Part shown: one piece after another, positions 19,053-44,900 of the stretch | Numbering within the stretch: position 1 is the stretch's first letter | How the letters are laid out: each line of letters opens with the position of its first letter | DNA from: Vespa crabro | Taxonomy: Eukaryota; Arthropoda; Insecta; Hymenoptera; Vespidae | DNA length: 64,000 nucleotides | NCBI RefSeq assembly: GCF_910589235.1 | Contig: NC_060963.1 | Span: 6,959,001 to 7,023,000 of the forward strand | Direction: 5' to 3' | Notes under the pieces: model-generated | What the model was told of the DNA's origin: nothing | Database searches by the model: none | What the model saw: only the letters and a program-made list of their open reading frames with translations | Made by a program: the position numbers and the translations under genes

Positions 19053-21059
19053 TCTTTCTCTTTTTTTCGTTCTTTTTCTTTAGCTCGAACCTAATGCGAG
19101 CTGCTCGGCTAGTCCTTTTGATCATTACGTTGTGCTCACCACACTGTCTACCTCTTTCGTTTCCATCTGCTTCTGCTTCCTCTTTCTTACTTTGAAACTA
19201 CTTAACAATAGTTCGAGATAGATATACGAGAGGAAAGTGATAGTATTAATATAAACATTTTCACAATAGAAAAAAAAACAGAAGAAATGTGATAAGGCGA
19301 AAAAAAAGAAGAATAAACAAATAATCGACCGAATTGGAATTTCGCCAAATTGTCGTTAAAATCCTGACGTTTGGGATCCTATGTCCTAACTAAGTGTACA
19401 AAAAGAAAAGCAAAAAAAAAAAGAAAGCGTTTCTCGCAAATAATAAGACCCCGTGGTAAGATTCTCGAAAAAGTCAAAAATCATCTAATCAATTTCTTCC
19501 GCATTTAAGCGTGCGCTACCTGATCTGCTACTTGTTCTAACCAGACTTCTTATTCGTGTGTGACCTTGACAAAGAGCACCGATTTTTAGAGGTTCCCTTT
19601 CTTTCTCTTCTTAGAAAAAAGTCAGAACATCGGAGGAATTAGAAAGAGCTTTGCTCTTTCGTAAACCAAAGGAGACATCTTCAGGCTCAGTTCACGGTAA
19701 GTTTACCGTTTTCTAGACAATGCAGCAAAAATATTGAGAGAGTGGTTTTGTCTACACAAGAATTGCGAAAGTACACGGAACTAAGTCGACTTCGAAAGAC
19801 TTCTTTCTCGAGGATGACACGGTTCAATTTTAAAGTCTAATCGTCGAATTCTTTCTATTCTCTTTCTCGCTCGCTCTTACTTTCATTTTTTGCAGGTATT
19901 TTTTTATTTTCCAGGTTTTGTCGTCAATTATCAAAATTTAATTCCAGTTTGTAAGGTAAAAGTAAGCATTGAAAGAACATCATTTCATTACATTTTTATA
20001 TAGATCGATTCATGTAAAATGATTTCTATGTCTCTTGACCATAGATATTTTGTCACGGAAAGCTTTAAATCTACTTACTTAACCCAAGTAATGAGGCAGA
20101 ACAGTCAGTAAAATATTTGCGGATATCTATTGTGGACCCAAAAGTATCGTTTTCCCTGTGGTACTCAGGGCCATAGACAAAATTTGTCATATCCAACACG
20201 TTAATCCTACAAACAATTAACGTGCAAACGATATACTCATGTGATACGTTTTATTGACTCTTCGTAAACTTTCATATATCTATAGTAAATTTTACGATAT
20301 ATTCGACACGAACGAATTTTCAGGATAACGGGTTAGTTTAAGAGTCCTCAGAAAAATTTTGACTCGAACGCTCACTGTTCTGAAGACCTCCCGCTGTTTC
20401 TACGGGCAACCAACCAGCTTTTTGCTACCGTACGGAAAGATTTACAAGCGGCATAGGCACGTTTATTAGGGAAGATGAGCAAGTGGTAGGATCTTTGTAA
20501 AAATTTATACCAGTCCATCACGCGTTCATTATGATTTTACTTTCAAACGTTGATGATAGAAAATATTTTCTCATTTTTATTTACACGGTTACTTTCCAGT
20601 ACAATTCCGAAGGATAATTCACTAAAAGCACGGATCTTATTTCATTACGAATGGTACCAAAATTCGAAACAAGAATCCCATTATCGAGGTAGAACTGTTT
20701 CCGCTAAACGCCATTTGCTTTGCCCGAACAATTGTTTGGGCACACTTCGGAAGATCCTTGCGAGGTATTATGAACATTGATAGTTCTCGATCACATAATA
20801 AATTATTTGAGTAACGCTAGAAACTTACCATATCAAACTCGTACTCTATCTTAACAAATCGCATTTGTAAGATATATTATCAAAGCAGTGTACAATATAA
20901 GTGGATATCCAACTGAGCATAGATAGAAAGTTATATTAAACGAGTAGGTATAGAAAATTTGCTCGCATAGGATTAAATGAAAATAACTTCGAATTTAGCT
21001 CAGTAGACATCAAGAGACTCTCTCGATCTGGTAATGTATTTACATACACATAGACAGGG

Positions 21060-21400
21060 ATAATATAATATATCGAGGAATACGTGGGTAAGAGAGCACG
21101 TTCCGTAGGCGGTTCCGTGGGTAGAGCCGCCCATTGTGAAGTTCAGCTTTACCAACCACGTGGCAGGGCGTAGCCAATGAGAGTACCACTCTGGTACCAT
21201 AAGTCCCAACGAGGCGACGGTCTCGTTTTTCTCTTATGTTGCTCACACTCTGTTCCCTCGGGTCCAGCATGCTGAGGAGAGTGGGGTGAAGAGGGGTCCA
21301 GTACCCCAACTCCGACACGTTATTGCCGCGGTACCCCTCGCAACGAAAGCCACGCGTGCTTGCTTCTATTCCTTTTCTCTTCTTTCTCCCTACGTCACCT
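21060..21400. promoter_or_regulatory. candidate proximal regulatory block upstream of gsb-n
   Basis: A GC-balanced block 290-630 bp upstream of the gsb-n start codon. It includes an ACCACGTGGCAGGG E-box (CACGTG) near 21155, a CCAAT box (21174-21178) and a GC-rich stretch around 21250-21345. No coding frame looks real. Its closeness to the gene suggests promoter or enhancer function (inference). Confidence 0.35.
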
Positions 21401-21605
21401 GAACGTTTCAAGTTCTAGTATCCCGTCGATTCGACATTAGCGATCGTTAGTTATTCCAATATATCCAATTGATTTAGTTTTAGTTTCCAGTTTCGTAAAT
21501 TATTTTTATCATAACTTTCCGTGAACTAATCACGGAATTCCTTTGCCTCGGGCCAATAATTCGACGTCATTCGTCGTGCTGTCGGTCGTTTTGTTCATAC
21601 TTTTA

Positions 21606-21641
21606 TCAGTGTCAGTGACTCGTGTATCTTCCTCTGGACGT
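21606..21641 (+). promoter_or_regulatory. candidate gsb-n initiator and downstream promoter element
   Basis: Two overlapping TCAGTG initiator-like words (A at 21608 and 21614) lie about 75-80 nt before the gsb-n ATG. A GGACGT word at 21636-21641 matches the arthropod DPE consensus RGWYVT but starts at +29 relative to the first initiator A, one base off the strict +28 spacing. No TATA box is seen 30 bp upstream. The assignment is tentative. Confidence 0.3.
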
Positions 21642-21688
21642 CATCTTCGGTGGGTTTGCAAGGAAGATTATACAGGCTTGCATACGAG

Positions 21689-35578
<13,890 letters not shown>

Positions 35579-36258
35579 CCGAAGATGCTTCTCGATCCGA
35601 TGGATAATCTGAAATCGTCGATCGAATTTATTTTTGTACATAATACATTTACACTTTATGATCAAAACTAACTGATAATTTGATCTCCTTCTACCTTATT
35701 AAATCTTATCTAGGAAACCAAAGCTATATGACGAGACCGTAACAATAATAGAAATTCGCTTTTCTTATGTTCTTTTCTGATGATGTCAACGTTGTTTTCT
35801 AATAGTTACCCGATCTCTACTATTGTCATTTGCATATGGATTCAAACGATCATTAACATTGTCAAGAAAAGTTATGATGTTCCGCGTATACATATAATCT
35901 ATTTTTCCGACCGATTTAAGTGCCTTACAAATTAAAACAATTAAAAAGAATATGAAAAATTGTTTTCCTGACCTCTCGATTATCAATTCATCTTTCGATT
36001 TCATAATCGACGTGTAATCTTTCAATTCGAAATAGTTCACTGTGTAAATATCTATTTATACAGGAATTAGAGATAAGATGAGAATTCTTGGAAAACGTAT
36101 ATCAAGGCAATAAATTTATTGCATACTCATTTTCAGGCAGAACGATCTTCTTCAAACGTACTACGTCATTTGTTTAATTAACATATCGGTAAAGAAAAAA
36201 ATAAGATTCATATAAGAGAACTGACGAGTGCGAGCACTGCCATTTTACAAGCTAGAAA
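35579..36258 (+). other. gsb-n 3' UTR and short intergenic interval
   Basis: The interval holds the gsb-n 3' UTR, with AATAAA at about 36108-36113 as a candidate polyadenylation signal, then the promoter of the next gene. A TATAAG element at 36211-36216 lies about 45 nt before the next start codon. Confidence 0.6.
36209..36216 (+). promoter_or_regulatory. candidate TATA box of the chitin-binding repeat protein gene
   Basis: CATATAAG ends 43 nt before the ATG at 36259. It would place transcription initiation near 36240, leaving a very short 5' UTR. Assigned from position and motif only. Confidence 0.4.
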
Positions 36259-39079
36259 ATGTACGCGCTTCAATTGTCGGTTGTGGGGGTAAGTAGATAT
36301 AGTACCTACGTGAAAAATTGCATCGTGATTGTTAACTTTTAAGTGTTAACGATTGTTAACGATTAAATTCGTTCGAAATGTCCGAATGAAAATATTCGGA
36401 CATTTCGAACGAATTTATCGAACACGATAGGCTTGAACAAGAACTTTCTAATAATGGTTTCAGATACTCGTTGTCTTCGGAAGCGTGAAATGTTCGGTTT
36501 CGAGTATTCTCGATGTTATTAACCAGAGAGATACAACGACTCCTTGCAAAGCAACGAGAGAGTGTTTAAATTGCAAACAATCCAGATTATGTATGTTAAA
36601 CAATAATGGGATACTGGAACAGGTCGCCATTATAAATTGTACTTCTAATTCTAATTCTGCAACACCATATTGCGATAAGGACACTGGTTTGTGCAGTAGC
36701 GTAGCTTCAAACCAATGCCTTTCGAATGAATTCATCTGTCCTTTCGTCGACGGAATATATCCAGATCCTAACAATTGTAGGAGATATCACCTTTGTGCGA
36801 AAGGTTATAGAACAACGAATATTTGCCCACCTAACAACGTTTACGACACACGTTTGCAAAATTGCAAGCTATCTTATTATTCCTTTGACTGCACTACTGT
36901 TAATTGCAGAGGTAAGGAAGGTCAGTTTTTCGCTTATCCAACTGACGATCGAATATATGGAAGTTGTGTTGAAGAACGACCATACCTTATTGGACGATGT
37001 AAGGATTACGAAAAATTTGATGTTAATTTGAATAGATGTGTCAGAGTTTGTAGAAAACTTGAAAATCAATACACCAATGATTGTCAAAAATATATACGTT
37101 GTGCCGAAGTTAGGAGAGGACAATATCAACCAGTTTTGCAATACTGTGCCTGCGATCAAGGTTTTGATAAGATTAAAGGTATCTGCACAACAACAGCAGA
37201 GTGCTTGGAAGGGAATAATACCTGCGAAACGACAGCACTACTTAGCTATCTATTGGGTCTTTCTGATGACTACAATGAAGATGATGATTCCGTAGAAGAA
37301 GAAGAAGAAAACGAGCAGGATCCGCAAGTGTCTGATTTGATCATCAATAATTCGGATAATAAAAACAGTAACAACAATATATCTAATGGTGATGATAATG
37401 CAAACGGTAATATTGTGAATGGCAATAGTAACCAAAATAATTCGAATTCTGGAGACATAAATAACATAAAGAGACCAGCATTACGTCAATTCATTATCAA
37501 TAATTCAGGAAATAGTCATGGTTCGAATAAAGTGACTAACGGAAACGATGAGGAAAATGGTAATATAGTTAATGGTAATGGTAATAGTAATAATAAGAAC
37601 GAAGGTGACATAGGTAACGTAGAAGCGCACAGACCTGGTTTACGCCCTTTAATTATTAATAATTCAGAAAATAGTCACAGTGATAATGATGTCTCTAATG
37701 GCAACGATAGTGATAATGGTAATATAGTTAATGGTAATGGCAATAGTAATAATAAAAACGAAGGTGACATAGGTAACGTAAAAGTGAACAGACCTGGTCT
37801 ACGTCCTTTAATTATTAATAATTCAGGAAATAGTCACAGTGATAATGATGTCTCTAATGGCAACGATAATGATAATGGTAATATAGTTAATGGTAATGGC
37901 AATAGTAATAATAAGAACGAAGGTGACATAGGTAACGTAAAAGCAAACAAACCTGGTCTACGCTCTTTAATTATTAATAATTCAGAAAATAGTCACAGTG
38001 ATAATGATGTCTCTAATGGCAACGATAGTGATAATGGTAATATAGTTAATGGTAATGGTAATAGTAATAATAAAAACGAAGGTGACATAAGTAACGTAAA
38101 AGTGAACAGACCTGGTCTACGCCCTTTAATTATTAATAATTCAGGAAATAGTCACAGTGATAATGATGTCTCTAATGGCAACGATAGTGATAATGGTAAT
38201 ATAGTTAATGGTAATGGTAATAGTAATAATAAAAACGAAGGTGACATAGGTAACGTAAAAGTGAACAGACCTGGTCTACGCCCTTTAATTATTAATAATT
38301 CAGGAAATAGTCACAGTGATAATGATGTCTCTAATGGCAACGATAGTGATAATGGTAATATAGTTAATGGTAATGGCAATAGTAATAATAAAAACGAAGG
38401 TGACATAGGTAACGTAAAAGTGAACAGACCTGGTCTACGCCCTTTAATTATTAATAATTCAGGAAATAGTCACAGTGATAATGATGTCTCTAATGGCAAC
38501 GATAATGATAATGGTAATATAGTTAATGGTAATGGCAATAGTAATAATAAGAACGAAGGTGACATAGGTAACGTAAAAGTGAACAGACCTGGTCTACGCC
38601 CTTTAATTATTAATAATTCAGGAAATAGTCACAGTGATAATGATGTCTCTAACGGAAACGATAGTGATAATGGTAATATAGTTAATGGTAATGGCAATAG
38701 TGATAATAAGAACGAAGGTGACGTAGGTAACATAGAAGCGCACAGACCTGGTCTACGCCCTTTAATTATTAGTAATTCAGGAGATAATCACAGTGATAAT
38801 GATGTCTCTAACGGCAACGATAACGATAATGGTAATATAGTTAATGGTAATGGTAATATAGTTAACGGTAATGGCAATAGTAATAATAAGAACGAAGGTG
38901 ACATAGGTAACGTAAAAGCAAACAAACCTGGTCTACGCTCTTTAATTATTAATAATTCAGAAAATAGTCATAGTGATAATGATATCTCTAACGGCAGCGA
39001 TAGTAAGAATGGTAATATAATTAATGGCAATGGAAATGCTAATAACACGAATGAAGGTAACATAAGTAATCGTAATTGA
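36259..39079 (+). CDS. secreted chitin-binding (peritrophin-like) protein with Asn-rich tandem repeats
   Basis: There are two exons: 36259-36288 (ten codons) and 36464-39079, joined in phase 0 by a 175-nt GT-AG intron. The product is 881 residues. MYALQLSVVG plus ILVVFGSVKC forms a signal peptide, so the protein should be secreted. About residues 38-250 are Cys-rich. They include one clear chitin-binding type-2 (CBM14) module of the form C-x(5)-C-x(10)-Y-x(5)-N-C-x(4)-Y-x(2)-C, with YPDPNNCRRYHLC visible, and two or three more divergent ones. An acidic stretch (DDYNEDDDSVEEEEE) follows. Ten copies of a 53-residue repeat then run to the C-terminus, rich in Asn, Gly, Ser and Asp, each with one NNS glycosylation sequon. 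I do not recognise a named orthologue; a cuticle, peritrophic or other extracellular matrix role is inferred from the chitin-binding part only. Confidence 0.88.
36365..36416. repeat. perfect inverted repeat in intron 1 of the chitin-binding gene
   Basis: Arms 36365-36387 and 36394-36416 (23 bp each) are perfectly complementary around a 6-base loop (GAAAAT). The structure ends 47 nt before the intron acceptor and could fold in the pre-mRNA. It has no transposon-like size or flanking duplication that I can see. Confidence 0.9.
37472..39079 (+). repeat. 159-bp coding tandem repeat, ten units
   Basis: Units begin at 37472, 37631, 37790, 37949, 38108, 38267, 38426, 38585, 38744 and 38924. Spacing is exactly 159 bp except for the ninth unit, which carries an extra 21 bp (seven residues of the NGNGNIV type). 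Each starts RPGLRPLIINNS (first unit RPALRQFIINNS; two units KPGLRSL) and contains NGNIVNGNGNSNNKNEGDIG. Units 3-8 are nearly identical in DNA, so the array was recently homogenised or amplified. The last unit is the most divergent. Confidence 0.95.
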
Positions 39080-40683
39080 AATTGATATTTTGATAATGTA
39101 GGAAAATGATAGACTGTAATATCTACATGTATATATTTTAAATAATATATAAATATACAATAAATAATATATATATATTAGAATTTAAAAAATGATTTAA
39201 TAGTTTCCTTTCTAAGCTATAAATAAAAATAAAATAATGTTATCAATTTAATAATTTGATGATTATTTCAATACTATTATCGCTTTATTGTCACATTATT
39301 TATCCATTACAGTATAATTAAACACATAATACATTATTTTAATGACAAAGGATCGTAAACTCGTTTATATGTCATCCACAGCAACAAGTTGAAAAAGCTC
39401 CCGAGTGAAAAGTCTCATTCGAAATTTTCTCAACGGGTAAACTATTCATGTTCGAAAATTTAACCTTCTCTTTTTATATTTATTACGTACAACATCACAT
39501 ACATTTATACACGACGATCTCATTAATAATAGTCGAATTATGCGTAATATGTACGAAGGAAGAACCGAATTCGCGTTATCAGTACATATCGTAATCACTA
39601 ATTTGGGTTTTATATTGTGAAAGTTTATTATTATGTGCAAGGAAATTATATCCAGACTTCGTAAGCCGTTCTATCGTAGCAAGACGATGATCGATTCGAG
39701 AAAGGAGTATAGGTTTAGAGTACAGAAGTTTAAAGAGATAGTTTTCCTTAAGAACAAAATAAACGCTTGAAAATTTTTTTTTACGCAGAATAATTCTAAT
39801 AAGATAGAAGGAGACTAAAAGCACGGGCAGTTATAATCATCGAGCTTATACACTTATTGTCTTATGAACGACGAACGGTTCTAATCATTTGAACAATTTT
39901 AGCTTATAGTATTCTTAAGTATCGAAAAGAAAATTATTGTCATTATTTATTGTCAGTAAACGCATATTTCTCACGACGAAGGTTACATTTCTTTCATAAT
40001 TAATGAGATGATATAACAAGGACGACCGATAGTTTGTTCCTCTAATCTAATTCGTTTTAGAAAAAATAAATCGTCTACTGTAGAATCGTAATTGCAGAAG
40101 TGGAATTTCGAAGCTTTCATAATTTCAATGAACGGATACCGTACATAGATAAAGAAGCACGAAATCTTAGGTTTACAAAATATTTACATCGACGGAGGGT
40201 ATTCTTCTATTTTTCTTGTCGTTTTTTCGATACTTCGTACATTGTGTATGATCCCGTCATGATGTTTATACGACGATAATTTAATCATAGATGATAATGA
40301 GCCAGTAATTATAAATCTTGCATTTAACGATGGGTCTGTCGATTCAGTCCTTTACAAGCTTTCAATTTCATCTATATCGCTGTTATTTAAAATAATCGTT
40401 TCTATATCATATTATTTTCTTTTGTAATAATTTAAAGATCAAAATAGAAAGCAGTTTTTCAAAGCTAAATATCTTCAAAGTATCAGTATTTTACAAGTGC
40501 AACGTTAAGAATCATTGTTTATACCCATCGCTACTTGCATAATTCAGACTATTTAAACAGTCGGTAATGAAGAGAATTATCGTCTGTGGGAAATAGAACG
40601 GTATCTTCGAAAGCCATGGTGACAATTTCCACATAAAGACTGGAGAAAGCGTATTCTGGGAGAGCCAGAACTAAGGATGGGCC
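39080..40683. other. intergenic region between the chitin-binding gene and Nplp1
   Basis: AT-rich, with a candidate polyadenylation signal AATAAATAAT near 39159 for the plus-strand gene. No credible exon was found. The convergent 3' ends of the two genes share this interval. CpG content rises from about 40565 as the alternative Nplp1 terminal exon is approached. Confidence 0.65.
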
Positions 40684-40745
40684 TTAACGACCAAGTCGTC
40701 GAGTAGGAGGAGTAGTTGGACGTGGGCCCATCTGCGGAATTCTCC
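40684..40745 (-). CDS. Nplp1: Nplp1 distal terminal exon
   Basis: A 62-nt coding exon follows acceptor AATTTCAG. It begins with two bases that complete the Gly codon left by exon 3 and gives RIPQMGPRPTTPPTRRLGR before a TAA at 40686-40684. The surrounding sequence to about 40565 is more GC-rich than its neighbourhood, as expected for exon plus 3' UTR. Supported by frame, splice site and composition, but not by direct recall of an orthologue. Confidence 0.65.
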
Positions 40746-41938
40746 CTGAAATTGATCGACGTGTTGTTACACCAGAAACGATTCCTACTTTATCGATACT
40801 CACACATACACATATATCTTATATCTAATCAGTCATAATTTTTATGATTTACACAGCTTTTATTTTTTGAACTAATCAATGCTAAACACCTATCAGATAG
40901 TATAAAATCCAACGACGATTCGTAATATTTTTTTCTCATATAATATAATAAAGATTTAGAATAAAAAAGATGATGTATGTTCAAAGGAGATAATCAATTA
41001 ATTATTACCAATCATCGTTTTAATTTATAGCAACATATAAACTATAATTATTAATCTATACTATTGGGTTACTAATAAAATTAATGCTCGTGCAATTAGA
41101 GTCTAAATAAGTATATATATATATATTTTTATTAATAAAAATCTATATACATATATATAGATTTTTAGCCAGGAACTATTGTGACTCGATCGTGACAGCT
41201 TTTTTCTTCTAACAAAAGAAATATAGGAATAGGGTTAATACAATGAAAAGAAAAAAAAACATAAGCACTTGGTGAGAGCTTTTCACAAGAATAGGACAAA
41301 AGACCATAGCATCTTGTTGGTTCTGTTCGAGACATTTTATCAAGAAGCCTGGATCGAATGAATACCTTTTGATAATAGAGATAATTATTTTCACCTCACA
41401 TTTAGACTCCGCGAACACTTCAGATTTTAGCTGCCTTCAACATTCAACATCAATTATATCACTGGTATCCAAGAAAACCCTTGTGAAACAATGCAAAATA
41501 ATTCTTCACTATTCATACCTTCCAATTAATCCCATAACAAAGTACCAAGACAGTTCTTTCTCTGGATAGGCATTCAAAACAATCGCGACACTTATCCATA
41601 AAAAATAAAAATAAAACAAAAAAGTACACGTCAAATATTTAGTAATAAGTATAATTATAAAAACATTGAAGATGGTATACGTATAAAAAAGAAGGGAAAA
41701 AATGTACTAAATAAGTAAATACAGACATTGATCCTCTATAAATAGTCTTCTAACATAGAGCTACCATCTAGTGATTAGATTCTAGTCAATCTAACATCGA
41801 GAAACGACACCGAATGATATACATGTAAATGTTAACATCAATATACCATGACGAATCTGAGAAGATGACACAATTGAAGAGCGTAAAGACGATTGAAAGA
41901 TTATGAAAAGATAGGAAAAAGAAAAAGAAAGAAAGAAA

Positions 41939-41991
<53 letters not shown>

Positions 41992-44900
41992 TAGACAATT
42001 TCTAGGCGGTGAATTTTCGTAAACGATACTCGTGAGATTAGAAATAATACTGATGTTGTTACTGTTGTTCTTATTGTCAATTTCTGTTTCTAACGAGAAC
42101 GAGATATTGTTTAAACAATTATTTGATATCATTGCAACAATGGTCTACTGATTGCAGGTACGGACAACGTGACGACATCACATCAAAGTAAGAGAAGATT
42201 TTGCGGAGAACACGAAGAGAATGAGGCGCACGGGCGAGAGCCTAATGGTCTGACCTGTCGATCAGATACCGGGGTGATCGCGAGAATCGTGCCGCCCTGA
42301 GCGATGGTAGCAAACCTTGCCGCGCCAGAGACCCGATATGTCTCTTACTTGGTTGAAACGTCTCGACATATCCCACGGGAAACGAGGTGTCCACCGGTAA
42401 CTCCAACGCAGCCGACTCCGTTCCTGAGAGTCAGAATCTTGTTTCTTTTTTTCTTAAAATTTTGCTTCCAACAAGGAAGCGAAAGGAACTGTAGATACAA
42501 TAATTTGAAGATCCAATGTGTCGGAATAGTCGATTTGATTTTTTATTTTTCAAAAATGGCCGAGCCTTCAATCGTTTTAATTGATTATCGACAATGGGGC
42601 ACGTTGGATCACTCAAAAACTTAAAACGATGACATAGAGACGATCAATCTGTCTATACATTAAATTAATCTATATTAAAGTATGTACCTGAAAGAATCAT
42701 TGATATTTCTAAATACATTGATATTAAAAATTTCTAAAATCGTCCTTACCCATGAATCTCTTCTCTGTGTTTGGATACTGTCCAGTAAGAGCCTCGATCA
42801 TTTCCTCGTAATCAAGAACATTCGCATTCTGCATGACGGGCAAAGGATACTCGTTCGAGAAATCTATCTGCCTCTTCGTCCTCCTATCGTCCGAATCTCG
42901 CATCAGATAGTCCAATCGATCATCACCGAACAAGCTAGAGGTTCCATCGTCGTGTCTCTCGCGGGCCAGCTGATAAAGTTCGAAGGGCTTGTCCTTCAAG
43001 GATCGTCCCTGACGGTTCATAGTACGAAGGATCATACCGTAGGGTGGAATAGCATAAGCTCGTTTCATGGAATCGGGCCAGGCTGAATTTCTAGCCAAGG
43101 AGGCTACGCTTCTTTTATCTTCATTGTACAAAGAACGAAGAGGAAATCCAGATGATCGAACCACAGAATCCAGGAATCTTCTCTCGATCGGTGACATTTC
43201 CTCAGGCAAGTATTCCTTTTTACCTGACTGTGGTAGCATGTATGTCCTAGCTAAGGCAGCAATATTCCTTTTCCCTGCCAAAGGCAAAGCTCGATCCCTT
43301 GCGAGAGAACCGATATTCCTCTTTCCACTTGGTAATGTATGATCACGTGCCAAAGAAGCAATGTTTCTTCTACCAGCTGTTGGTGGTAAAGCAAAGTCTC
43401 GAGCCAATGAGCCAACATTTCTTTTTCCATGAGGATAATCACGTATCAAAGATTCTATATCCAATTCTCCATTGCTAAGTGTATACTGGCGGAGAATCTC
43501 TGGAATATTTCGTGCAGAGTTTTCATTTATTAAACCTTTCAATAACGCTTCCAACCTCTCGTCGGTCCAAGAGCTGTACCTGTTAAATTAATAAATGAAA
43601 TCAATTCCTCGAATTCGTTTTACGTAGGTACGTATGTTTAAATAGAACGAAAAAAGAAAGAGATCTTTCACCTATCACGTTCCTGAATAGAAGCTGGTAG
43701 GTCGCCATTCTTGGCCAAAGTCGCGAGACTTCGTTTTCCTGTTTCGGTTAATCGCTCGTCTTCCTCGACGTCCTCGAACGAACGACCGAACGGATATTCC
43801 GGTAATTTGGACGATTTACCAATCGACGTCAAATGAGCTCGCATCGCTGGATCCCTAAAGAGTTCCAAGTAGAGGCTAACCGGTATACAAATCTCTGCGT
43901 CATCGTTTTCCTCGATACTGAGTGCTTTCAAATGAGCCATGTCGTTACGATTCTTTGCATCGTGAATGATCCGAGCCGTTCGCGAATAAGCTGCTAAATT
44001 TGAACTTGCTTCCGGAAGACGCAGAAGTGCGATGAAGTCCTTTTTCGGTATGCATTGATTGTTGATCTCTTCCTCTTGACATACAATCTGTAATAGTAAA
44101 TCACTTTATATACTCGAGTGATGCTTCGACAAAGAAACTATCTATTTATTTTTAATAGGAAATCATTATATGAGAAAATAATAAAAAAAGTATGTAGATA
44201 TAGCGCTTTATTCTATATTTAAAAATAGGATGTCTAACGAGATTTGATTATCTGTATTATCAAACCTCGTGTTATTAACTGATAAAATCAATTTTAAAAT
44301 CTCTCATCGTTCAACGGAAGATTTTATCCGTTGAAATGTGTACATACATATATTTCTCTATCATACAAAGCTCTCTCATATAAGCGGAATCACGTATATT
44401 GGAAGAGTGAAGACACTACAGTACTCCTTTCATACCAATCATACAATACAAGATATCGATCCTGTCAAACTTCATATTACACTAGTCTTCATATATATAT
44501 ATGCATCGATCGCAAATTGGAAAGAAAGAAACAAAATACATCCCCAATTTCATACATGAACCTTGAAGTCTCACCTGTGAAATTTAAATAAATACGTGAA
44601 AGAAATGTATTTCTAAAAAGTTTAAATGGAATTTGATTTCTGTTATATTAAAGGAAAAAAAGTAACGAAAGATTTTAATATTTATATCCTGATATTTCAC
44701 GACGTTCCTCAAAATATTATGCAGTAATTAATTCATATATATCTCTATTCGTCAAAAGGATCGGCCGACAGCTGCAACGTTATTAAATGACCGTCACAGT
44801 GTCAGACATAAATTTCGTCGTTTCAACGTTTCGCATTGGTCATACATATTAATGTAATCTCTAAATCGTAAACATGATTTCGATATCTACCATACGTTTC

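Larger units (their letters stand above)
5603..21688. other. 16-kb gsb to gsb-n intergenic region
   Basis: No exon with acceptable coding character was found. The gsb 3' UTR occupies the first part (candidate poly(A) signal 5651-5656). The remainder alternates between AT-rich sequence, many simple repeats and blocks of ordinary complexity. Blocks that stand out are about 7955-8270, 8745-9070, 13130-13580 and 21060-21400. In flies the gsb/gsb-n interval is known to hold their enhancers, so regulatory function is likely here by analogy, but none is proven by sequence alone. Confidence 0.6.

Noticed and set aside
37472..39079. Regular 159-bp repeats considered as a CRISPR-like or satellite array
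   Set aside because: The repeats are in frame within one secreted-protein exon, have no spacers, and the genome is eukaryotic.
42724..42749. Read-through end of the Nplp1 main exon (GKDDFRNF and stop)
   Set aside because: It begins at a strong GTAAGG donor, and two downstream exons continue the frame with sensible sequence.
42682..43086. Plus-strand open frame overlapping Nplp1
   Set aside because: Antisense shadow of the Nplp1 peptide exon, whose minus-strand reading has dibasic-flanked family peptides.
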